DNA from: DAOUBF01 sp034432795
GTDB lineage: Bacteria > Chloroflexota > Anaerolineae > DSLN01
Reading direction: 5' to 3'
DNA length: 64,000 bases
Assembly (NCBI GenBank): GCA_034432795.1
Contig: DAOUBF010000079.1
Span: 1 to 64,000, forward strand
The notes under the pieces were generated by a model. The model worked only from the letters and a program-made list of their open reading frames with translations. It made no database searches and had not been told where the DNA came from. The position numbers and the translations under genes were made by a program. This document shows positions 40,581 through 47,600 of the stretch, one piece after another. Numbering within the stretch: the first letter of the stretch is position 1; each line of letters starts with the position of its first letter.

Positions 40581-40972
40581 GAATACATCTGGCCTGGTGG
40601 CCAGATAGAGGTTGGCAGAACAATTGCATACAGGGATGACAGCGCATGGCCCCGCCAACAGGGGCGGGGTGACGAGGAGGAGGTTCCTCACCGCGAGGTG
40701 AGGTTAACCCCCAGGCGGCGGGCGGACCCACCGCCTGGTGTGGGAAAATCGACAGGTCAGCGGATGCCTCCAGGGCTGGCCACGGCCCTTCCATCCCTTC
40801 CCAAAAGCGGCCTGACAAATCCGCCGGGTAACCGGCGGGCACAAAACGGGGCGCAGTGGCCGCAAGCGGCGAGTCTGATCGCCTGTGCCGCTTGTGTTGT
40901 GTGAGAATGGGGAGGGCATGCACGACAGATATGACAGGCGCGTCGGGCTTGCCTGACGTGCCTTTTGTTTTA
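40581..40972 (+). ncRNA. Unassigned structured RNA (about 390 nt), promoter to intrinsic terminator
   Basis: Between the promoter and a strong terminator there is no convincing reading frame, but many stable hairpins. They are TCTGGCC-loop-GGCCAGA (40588-40606), CCCCGCC-loop-GGCGGGG (about 40650-40669), CCTCACC-GCGA-GGTGAGG with a GNRA loop (40686-40703), CCAGGCGG-loop-CCGCCTGG (40711-40738), and CCGCCGG-GTAA-CCGGCGG with a second GNRA loop (about 40821-40838). GTCAG-CGGAT at 40757 and CTGAC-ATCCG at 40812 could form a pseudoknot. I looked for RNase P, tmRNA, SRP RNA, cobalamin, c-di-AMP and glmS signatures and found none. It could be a stand-alone ncRNA or a large riboswitch/attenuator for the glutamate-synthase operon. 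Confidence 0.55.
40937..40972 (+). terminator. Intrinsic terminator at the end of the structured RNA
   Basis: GGCGCGTCGGGC and GCCTGACGTGCC form a 10-12-bp stem (two G-U pairs), followed by TTTTGTTTTA. It lies 38 nt before the ATG at 41010, a position typical of transcription attenuation. Confidence 0.8.
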
Positions 40973-41009
40973 TCTGCTGCCCCCAGATGACACGGTCAAG
41001 GAGGCAGAA

Positions 41010-44000
41010 ATGGCATGGATTGACCTGGAAGGCGACGTCTGGGCCAGGCCCTGGGAGGGGCGGCCCAGCGAGTTCAACGCGCGCGCCGGGCAGGGGCTGG
41101 CCTGGGCACAAGACCTGGCCGCCGTCTTGAGCGCCGGCGCCGAGGTGATCACCAATGCGCCGGAACGGGCGCTGTACAGCCGCGACCTGGCGGAACTGCC
41201 CCGCGTCTTTGAACACCTCCTCTTCCGCATGACCCCCGATCTCGTCGTGCGCCCGGCAACGCCCGAAGATGTCGCCCAAACCCTGCGCTTCGCTCACAGC
41301 CATCATCTGCCGGTCACACCGCGCGGGCTGGCCTCCTCGGCCTACGGCGGCGCTGTACCCACTCAGGGTGGCATCCTCCTGGATATGCTCTCACTGAAGG
41401 GCATGAGCCTGCCCAACCCGGTGGGGTTGACCGTTCACGTGGAGGCCGGGGCGCGCTGGGGCGATCTGGAGGCGCACCTGGCTAAGCATGGGCTGGCCGT
41501 GTACACGTACCCCTCCAGCCGTTTCTCTACGGTGGCCGGTTGGGTGGCCACCGGCGGCTATGGCATCAACAGCTTCAAATACGGCCACTTCAGCCGCTGG
41601 GTGGAAGCGCTTCAGGTGGTTGACCCCGATGGTACTCTCCATACCGTGACAAGCGCGGACCCGACCTTCCCCTTATACTTCGGCAGCGAGGGCCAGCTTG
41701 GCGTGATCACTGGCGTGACCTTACGCGTGCGGCCCAGGCCGGAGATAGAACGCCCCTATCTCCTTTATTTTGACACGCTGACCGAAGCCTTTGCCTTCGC
41801 GCACGCGCTGGCCGAGGCGGGTCTCCGCCCCGCCCACATGAAGGTCATTGACCGGCAGCAGATGGCCAACCTCAACCGCCTGCACGCCGAGGCCCATCCG
41901 CAGGGTAGGCCGCTGGTGGCCGAGCGCGACGCGCTTTTCCTGGTGTTTGACGATCCCAAAGACGAGGCCGCGTTCCAGGCGTTCCCCCTCCCCAGGGACG
42001 AGGCGCCGCGCCACGTCGCCGGTGCCCTCTGGCACGAGCGCTTCTTCCCCATGAAGGTCAAGCGGCTGGGGCCAACGCTGCTGGCCAGCCAGGTCGTCCT
42101 GCCCATCGCAGAGGCAGCGGCCTTCATCCAGGCGAGCGCCCGCCTGGGGGAGCGCTTTGGCGTTGAGCTTGGCTCGGAGACCTACATCGTAGACGACGGA
42201 GGGGCGATGAAAACGCTCCGTCCCCCGTCCCCCGTCCTCCGTCCGAATTCAAGAGAAGGCGGGGATCAGCCCCAGGCGCTGGTCATGGCCTGGTTCACCT
42301 GCGACGCCCGGCGTCCTTCCTATCCGCTGTATCTGTTGCTCGTCCAGATGATCACGCGGCTGGGGCTGGCGCACGGCGGCAGGCCCTATGGGGCGGGTAT
42401 TTGGAACGCGCCCTTCAACCGCGCCAAGTTTGGCGAGCGCTGGGAGGCGCTGCGGGCGGCCAAGCGGGCGCTTGACCCCCAGGGTCAGCTCAACCCAGGC
42501 AAGTTCCCCCTGGTCCGGTCTCGCCTGGGGAACCTGCCGGGGCTGATGCTCCATCCGGCGCTCTTCCGCATGGTGGTTGACACTGCACTGGCGCTGGCCC
42601 CCGTCCTGGGCCGCTTGGCGCGGGGCCTGGACCGCCTGGGGCCACAGGCGACGCCTGTGCCGCTGGCGCACACGGACCTCCCGGCGGGTGGGGAGCACGG
42701 CGGGATGACCACTGAGTTGCTGGAGGCGACGGCACTCGGTTGCACGGCCTGCGGCGATTGCATCCCGGTCTGCCCGGCTTACCTGGTCACCGGCGACGAG
42801 ACAGTGACAGGCCGGGCCAAGCTACGCACCGGGCTGAAGCTGATCCGCGGCGAAGCGGTCACGCAACTGGAAGCCGACAAGACCTTCCTGTGTATGTACT
42901 GCAAGGCTTGTCAGGACGTGTGCCAGAGCCACCTGCCGCTCATTCGCGCCTACGAAGAGATTGAGCAGCGCCTGGCCGAGCGCTTCGGTCGCCCGGACGA
43001 GCTGATCCGTGCCTTCATCCAGGAGGCTGAGCGCCGCCGCGACTATTATGAGTTCATCGGCACGCAGCCCTTCCCGCCGCCGCAGCCGGAACTGCCCGTT
43101 GATCTCATCCCACTGGCCCAGGCCGATGTGGAGGCGCCGCCCGCAGCGCCCGTCCCAGATATTCGGGAAGAGCAGCCGGTCATTCATCGCGGCTGGAAAT
43201 ACCACATTGATCCCGTGCCCACGGCGTCGCGCCGTAAAGCAGTGGGTAAGTTCCTCATCCGGCGGGATGTGGACATCTGCATTAACTGCGGCCAGTGCGA
43301 GCGCGCCTGCATCTACGGCGTGCACACCCGCAACCCCTTTGACGTGCGCAAGATGGCCGAGCCGGAGAGTGCCCTGTGCCGCAACTGCTTCCGCTGCATC
43401 CAGGAATGCCCCCGGCTGGCGCTGAGCATGGACTTCAACCCGGCCTACCAGGCCCTGGGGCAGGGCGCCTACACGCCTGACATCGTGGCCAGTCTGGCGA
43501 AGCAGGCCGAGCGCGGCCAGATCCCTGTCCTGGGCGCAGGCTATCGCGGGCCGTTCAGCGGGCCGGGCTTTGATGGCATCTGGACGGATATGTCGGAGAT
43601 CGTCCGCCCGACCCGCGACGGCATTCACGGGCGCGAGACGATCAGCACGGCCATTGACCTGGGTCGCCGCCCGGAGGCGCTGCGCTTTGATGAGCAGGGC
43701 AACCTATTGATGGACCTGCCGCCCTTTATTGAGATTCCCCTCCCGATCCTGTTCACGCTGCCGGAAGGTGCGCATGTTCCGGCGGTTGTCACCGAGGCGC
43801 TGCTGCGGGCGGCGCACCAACTCGGCACGCTGGTGCTGCTCCGGCCAGGCGACTGGCAGGCAGGATGGGAGGCGTATCAGGAGGCGGTGGCCCTGCGCCT
43901 GGGGGTGGATGAGATTGAAAGCGCCGCCGGGTTGATCCAGCGTGTGCGCCTGGTGGAGGTGGAGGCTGCCTCTGCCAGGCTGAGCGATCTGACCGAAGCG

Positions 44001-44666
44001 GTGGCACGGGTCAAGGCGATCCAGCCCCAGGCGGTGGTGGCCGTGCGCCTGCGCCTGGACGAACTGGCGCCGGTCGCCAGCGAGGGGCTGTGCCGGGCCG
44101 GGGTGGAGGTGGTTCACCTGGTAGCCCCGGACGGGCTGGATGACCCCCAGGCGGCGCTGGTGATGACCCGGTGGCTGCCCCAGGTGCATCGGCGGCTGGT
44201 GGAGGCCCGCATCCGCGATCAGATCACGCTGATCGCCTCCGGCGCGGTAACGATGGCCGAGCACGTGCCCAAGGCGATCATCCTGGGCGTGGAGGGTGTC
44301 GTTATTGACTGGCCGCTGTGGGCGGCGCTGGAATGCCATCTGAATAGTGAGGGTTGCCGCCGGGGCGGCTGCGAATGCGGCCTGGAGAGCATCTCCCCGG
44401 CCTGGGGCGCTCAGCGCGTCGTCAACCTGATGGCCTCCTGGCACAACCAGCTTTTGGAGGTCCTGGGCGCGATGGGGATGCGCGAGGTGCGGCGGCTGCG
44501 CGGCGAACGTGGTCGGGCGATGTTTGCCACCGAGATGGAGGAGCGCGTGTTTATTCCGCTGACGGCTATCAGCCGTCAGCCATCAGCGGTCAGTACTGTG
44601 TTCACCGCAGAGCGCGCGGAGCACGTAGAGGAAAACGTGGATCCATCTCTGCGGTCGCAGCGGTGA
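41010..44666 (+). CDS. Fusion: GlcD-like FAD oxidase + four 4Fe-4S motifs + GltB-like domain
   Basis: The protein has 1218 residues from the ATG at 41010, with AAGGAGG 5 nt upstream. Residues about 60-540 are a VAO/PCMH-type FAD oxidase (VVRPATPEDVAQTLRFAHSH, GGYGINSFKYGHF; C-terminal LDPQGQLNPGKF), as in glycolate or D-lactate dehydrogenases. Then come CTACGDCIPVCP and CMYCKACQDVCQ, a linker, and a second ferredoxin pair (CINCGQCERACIYG, CRNCFRCIQECP). The C-terminal ~400 residues resemble a glutamate-synthase FMN barrel (LIASGAVTMAEHVPKAIILGVEGV; AWGAQRVVNLMASWHNQLL), but parts of the FMN site look degenerate. Residues about 392-417 come from a GGACGGA repeat. The last ~35 residues and the stop derive from other repeats. 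Likely role: feeding electrons from a 2-hydroxyacid to glutamate synthase (inference). Confidence 0.85.
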   Translation: MAWIDLEGDVWARPWEGRPSEFNARAGQGLAWAQDLAAVLSAGAEVITNAPERALYSRDLAELPRVFEHLLFRMTPDLVVRPATPEDVAQTLRFAHSHHLPVTPRGLASSAYGGAVPTQGGILLDMLSLKGMSLPNPVGLTVHVEAGARWGDLEAHLAKHGLAVYTYPSSRFSTVAGWVATGGYGINSFKYGHFSRWVEALQVVDPDGTLHTVTSADPTFPLYFGSEGQLGVITGVTLRVRPRPEIERPYLLYFDTLTEAFAFAHALAEAGLRPAHMKVIDRQQMANLNRLHAEAHPQGRPLVAERDALFLVFDDPKDEAAFQAFPLPRDEAPRHVAGALWHERFFPMKVKRLGPTLLASQVVLPIAEAAAFIQASARLGERFGVELGSETYIVDDGGAMKTLRPPSPVLRPNSREGGDQPQALVMAWFTCDARRPSYPLYLLLVQMITRLGLAHGGRPYGAGIWNAPFNRAKFGERWEALRAAKRALDPQGQLNPGKFPLVRSRLGNLPGLMLHPALFRMVVDTALALAPVLGRLARGLDRLGPQATPVPLAHTDLPAGGEHGGMTTELLEATALGCTACGDCIPVCPAYLVTGDETVTGRAKLRTGLKLIRGEAVTQLEADKTFLCMYCKACQDVCQSHLPLIRAYEEIEQRLAERFGRPDELIRAFIQEAERRRDYYEFIGTQPFPPPQPELPVDLIPLAQADVEAPPAAPVPDIREEQPVIHRGWKYHIDPVPTASRRKAVGKFLIRRDVDICINCGQCERACIYGVHTRNPFDVRKMAEPESALCRNCFRCIQECPRLALSMDFNPAYQALGQGAYTPDIVASLAKQAERGQIPVLGAGYRGPFSGPGFDGIWTDMSEIVRPTRDGIHGRETISTAIDLGRRPEALRFDEQGNLLMDLPPFIEIPLPILFTLPEGAHVPAVVTEALLRAAHQLGTLVLLRPGDWQAGWEAYQEAVALRLGVDEIESAAGLIQRVRLVEVEAASARLSDLTEAVARVKAIQPQAVVAVRLRLDELAPVASEGLCRAGVEVVHLVAPDGLDDPQAALVMTRWLPQVHRRLVEARIRDQITLIASGAVTMAEHVPKAIILGVEGVVIDWPLWAALECHLNSEGCRRGGCECGLESISPAWGAQRVVNLMASWHNQLLEVLGAMGMREVRRLRGERGRAMFATEMEERVFIPLTAISRQPSAVSTVFTAERAEHVEENVDPSLRSQR
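42190..42245. repeat. GGACGGA-type inverted repeat inside the FAD/Fe-S fusion gene
   Basis: Left arm GACGACGGAGGGGC, right arm CGTCCCCCGTCCTCCGTCCG. It encodes DDGGAMKTLRPPSPVLRP within the oxidase cap region. Confidence 0.8.
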
Positions 44667-44668
44667 AT
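44555..44668. repeat. Repeat-derived 3' end of the FAD/Fe-S fusion gene
   Basis: A CAGCCGTCAGCCATCAGCGG block is followed by TTCACCGCAGAG ... CTCTGCGG...GCGGTGAA, an inverted repeat. The element encodes the last ~35 residues and contains the stop codon. Confidence 0.7.
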
Positions 44669-44671
44669 AGG

Positions 44672-46141
44672 ATGGACCAACCGATGGAGCAAGTCAACGT
44701 CGTTGAAGTGCGCCCGGCGCCGCCTCTGCGGCTGCGCCATACGGTCGGCCCCTGGCGGGTGGAAGTCAATCGCCACTGTATTGATTGCGGCCTGTGTGTG
44801 GAGACCTGCCCGACAGATGTGTTCCACTACGACCCTGGCCGGCACCACCTGGCTGCGCCCGCCGATGGCCGCTGTTTGGGGCCGGCCTGCAACGCCTGCG
44901 TGCGCGTGTGCCCGGTGGACGCGATCACCATCCGCCCGAACCCCTCCTACGCCTGCCTGGGGGACAGGCGTTGGACCAATGATCTGCTGGCGGCGACGTT
45001 CTACGCGGCAGAGACCGGCGACCTGCCCCTCATCGGCGAGGCGCAGGTGGGCGCTTCGGGCGGCGGCTTTGACCGGCTGCGCTTCGTCTTCCCGGAACGA
45101 CCTGAGCCGATCCCGGCGGAGGAGATTGATACCTCTATCCCGCTCAACCGCCGGGGCGAAGGCCCGCAGATCACTATCCCCATCCCGGTGTATGGCGGTG
45201 GCATGTCCTTTGGCTCGGTCAGCCTGAACGTCATGCTGGCGCGGGCCATCGCCGCCAAGCGCATCGGGACGTTCACCTGCACCGGCGAAGGCGGCTACCC
45301 GGAGGCACTCGTCCCCTACGCCCCCTGGATCATCACACAGGTGGCCACCGGGTTGTTCGGTGTGCGCGAGGAGACGATCCAGCGGGCGCGCATTGTGGAG
45401 TTCAAGTACGCCCAGGGCGCCAAGCCCGGCCTGGGCGGGCACCTGCTGGCGGCCAAGGTCACCCGCGCCGTCGCCCATGTGCGCGAGGCCGTGCCAGGGA
45501 CAAGCCTGTTCTCGCCCTTCCCCTTCCACTCGGTCTATTCGGTGGAGGACCACAAGAAGCACGTGGACTGGATCAAGACCGTCAACCCCACGGCGCTGGT
45601 GTCGGTCAAGGTGAGCACGCCGGAGGACGTGGACATGGTCGCGGTCGGTTCGTATTATGCCGGAGCGCATATCATTCACCTGGATGGCGCTTATGGCGGC
45701 ACAGGCGCGGCGCCGGAGATCGCCAAGAAGAACATCGCTATGCCCATTGAACTGGCCATTCCCAAGGCACATCGCTTCCTGGTTAAAGAGGGCATCCGCG
45801 ATGAGGTGACGCTGATCGCCTCCGGCGGCATCCGCACGGCGCATGACGTGGCCAAGGCGATTGCGCTGGGGGCGGATGGCTGCGTGATCGGCACGGCGGA
45901 ACTCGTTGCGCTGGAATGCGTGCGCTGCGGCAACTGCGAGTCGGGTCGGGGTTGTCCATTGGGTATCGCCACCACCGACCCGCACCTGGCGCCGTTGATT
46001 GACCCGGAATGGGGCGCGCAGCGCATTATTAACATGTACGCGGCCTGGCACGCCGAATGGGTCAGCCTGTTGCAGCGCCTGGGTCTGCGCAGCTTCCGCG
46101 AACTGCGCGGGCGGACGGACCTGCTCACCTATATTCGCTAG
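44672..46141 (+). CDS. Glutamate synthase FMN domain (GltB central domain) with N-terminal ferredoxin domain
   Basis: The protein has 489 residues from the ATG at 44672 (ATG 44684 is possible). Two 4Fe-4S motifs (CIDCGLCVETCP; CNACVRVCPV) precede the glutamate-synthase barrel: YGGGMSFGSVSLNVMLARA (FMN), HLLAAKVTRAVAHV, HIIHLDGAYGGTGAAP, LIASGGIRTAHDVAKAIALGAD. It carries the 3Fe-4S loop CVRCGNCESGRGCPLGI. This subunit reductively transfers ammonia to 2-oxoglutarate. It is a split, archaeal-style GOGAT: the glutaminase and GXGXG parts are encoded separately at 47601-50141. No NADPH-dependent GltD is in the operon, so ferredoxin-like electron donors are likely. Confidence 0.93.
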   Translation: MDQPMEQVNVVEVRPAPPLRLRHTVGPWRVEVNRHCIDCGLCVETCPTDVFHYDPGRHHLAAPADGRCLGPACNACVRVCPVDAITIRPNPSYACLGDRRWTNDLLAATFYAAETGDLPLIGEAQVGASGGGFDRLRFVFPERPEPIPAEEIDTSIPLNRRGEGPQITIPIPVYGGGMSFGSVSLNVMLARAIAAKRIGTFTCTGEGGYPEALVPYAPWIITQVATGLFGVREETIQRARIVEFKYAQGAKPGLGGHLLAAKVTRAVAHVREAVPGTSLFSPFPFHSVYSVEDHKKHVDWIKTVNPTALVSVKVSTPEDVDMVAVGSYYAGAHIIHLDGAYGGTGAAPEIAKKNIAMPIELAIPKAHRFLVKEGIRDEVTLIASGGIRTAHDVAKAIALGADGCVIGTAELVALECVRCGNCESGRGCPLGIATTDPHLAPLIDPEWGAQRIINMYAAWHAEWVSLLQRLGLRSFRELRGRTDLLTYIR

Positions 46142-46156
46142 TCGCCCAGGCGTGTA

Positions 46157-46221
46157 GGGCAGGTTTCCATACCTGCCGTTCCGGGGCGTGCGGTAGATAC
46201 GGCAGGTATGGAAACCCGCCC
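46157..46221. repeat. Long inverted repeat between GltB-like and glnA genes
   Basis: GGGCAGGTTTCCATACCTGC on the left pairs with GCAGGTATGGAAACCCGCCC on the right (one mismatch, ~23-bp stem, ~19-nt loop). It may act as an mRNA processing or stability element inside the operon. Confidence 0.8.
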
Positions 46222-46248
46222 AACGAAAGTCACTAGAAAGGGGTGAAC

Positions 46249-47595
46249 ATGTCACAGGAACAGATTGAGGCAGTTCTGACGCGAGCCGAACGAGAGGGGG
46301 TCGCCTTCGTGGACCTGCAATTCACCGATTTCCTGGGGAATTTAAAGAACTGCACCATCCCCAGCTACAGGTTGAAGGAAGCCCTCCTGCGTGGCGTGTG
46401 GATAGACGGATCGTCCATTGAGGGCTTCGCCCGCATCCACGAGTCCGACATGTTTCTCATGCCGGACTCCACCACCTATGCGCTGCTCCCCTGGCGCAAC
46501 TCTACTGAGGGCGGCAAAGTGGCGCGGCTGATCTGCGATGTGTATAAGCCCAACCACGAGCCATTTGAAGGCGACCCGCGCAACATCCTCAAGCGCGTTC
46601 TGGCCGAAGCGCAGGCGATGGGCTTTGAGTATTATACCGGCCCGGAAGTGGAGTTCTTTCTGTTCCCCAGGGATGCCTCCGGCAAGATCGTGCTGGAGTC
46701 CAAGGGGAACGGCTACTACTTCAACCTGGTTGTGGACGAAGCGCACGCCATCAAGCGCGAGATCATGTCGGCGCTGAGCGAATTGGGCATTTGCTCCGAG
46801 AGCGCCACCTATGAGGTGGCCAACAACCAGCACGAGATCGATCTGCACTACGATCAGGCGCTCAAGACCGCCGACAATACCATCACGCTCAAGATGGCGG
46901 CCAAGTTTATCGCCTTCCGGCACAATTTCTACGCCTCGTTCATGCCCAAGCCCTTCCACGGCATCAACGGCAGCGCCATGCACACACACCAGAGCTTGTG
47001 GCGCGACGGCGTCAATGCCTTTTATGACCCCACCAACGTGTATGGCCTATCCCAGACCGCGCTACAGTTCCTGGCCGGGCAACTTGCCTATGCACGGGAG
47101 ATCGCGGCGGTGTTCGCCCCGACGGTCAACTCCTACAAGCGGTTGACGCCCGGCTATGAAGCGCCGGTGTATATCTGCTGGGCGCGTATCAACCGCTCGG
47201 CCCTGATCCGCGTCCCCCAGGTGTCCAGGGGATATGAGGAGACGGCCACCCGGCTGGAGATTCGCAGCCCCGACCCCTCCAGCAACCCCTATCTGACCTT
47301 CGCCGTGCTGCTTAAGGCAGGGCTGGAGGGCATCAAGCAAGGGCTGGAGGCGCCCAAACCGGTAGAGGAAGACGTGTACGGCTTTGACGACGCCCGGCTG
47401 CAGGCATATTACATCCATAAATTGCCCGGCTCGCTGGAGGAGGCCCTTCATCTGATGGAGCAGGGGACGATTGTGCGCCAGGTGATGGGCGAGTACACCT
47501 TCCAGCGCTACCTGGAGGCAAAACGCCAGGAGTGGGATGCCTTTCGCACGCACGTGACGGATTGGGAGCTTAACCGGTATCTGGAGGTGTTGTAA
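46249..47595 (+). CDS. glnA: Glutamine synthetase, type I
   Basis: The protein has 448 residues from the ATG (AAAGGGG 5 nt upstream; a GTG 6 nt earlier is possible). GSI landmarks are VDLQFTDFLGNLKN, DGSSIEGFARIHESDM, EVEFFLF, NNQHEIDL (metal), GINGSAMHTHQSLW (catalytic His) and NRSALIRVPQVSRG. The size and absence of the C-terminal adenylylation-site motif fit the GSI-alpha group. It makes glutamine from glutamate, ammonia and ATP. It sits between the two halves of glutamate synthase, so the operon encodes a full GS-GOGAT cycle. The GMAS alternative (methylamine pathway) is less likely because the core motifs are canonical GlnA. Confidence 0.95.
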   Translation: MSQEQIEAVLTRAEREGVAFVDLQFTDFLGNLKNCTIPSYRLKEALLRGVWIDGSSIEGFARIHESDMFLMPDSTTYALLPWRNSTEGGKVARLICDVYKPNHEPFEGDPRNILKRVLAEAQAMGFEYYTGPEVEFFLFPRDASGKIVLESKGNGYYFNLVVDEAHAIKREIMSALSELGICSESATYEVANNQHEIDLHYDQALKTADNTITLKMAAKFIAFRHNFYASFMPKPFHGINGSAMHTHQSLWRDGVNAFYDPTNVYGLSQTALQFLAGQLAYAREIAAVFAPTVNSYKRLTPGYEAPVYICWARINRSALIRVPQVSRGYEETATRLEIRSPDPSSNPYLTFAVLLKAGLEGIKQGLEAPKPVEEDVYGFDDARLQAYYIHKLPGSLEEALHLMEQGTIVRQVMGEYTFQRYLEAKRQEWDAFRTHVTDWELNRYLEVL

Positions 47596-47600
47596 GCAGT

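Noticed and set aside
40581..40972. RNase P RNA, tmRNA or SRP RNA
   Set aside because: Size and position suggested a housekeeping RNA. The RNase P core (GAGGAAAGTCC, ACAGAA...GGCTTA), the tmRNA ends and resume codon, and the SRP GGAAG/AGCAG apical loop are all absent on both strands.
40965..41009. Upstream start for the FAD/Fe-S fusion
   Set aside because: It lies in the terminator T-run. The ATG at 41010 has AAGGAGG at ideal spacing.
40704..41306. 200-codon minus-strand ORF across the structured RNA
   Set aside because: It overlaps the terminator, the RNA hairpins and the start of the FAD/Fe-S gene, and has no ribosome-binding site or motif.
46249..47595. Gamma-glutamylmethylamide synthetase with N-methylglutamate synthase genes
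   Set aside because: The split GltB-like neighbours raised this possibility. The protein, however, has canonical GSI-alpha motifs throughout, and no N-methylglutamate dehydrogenase genes are present.
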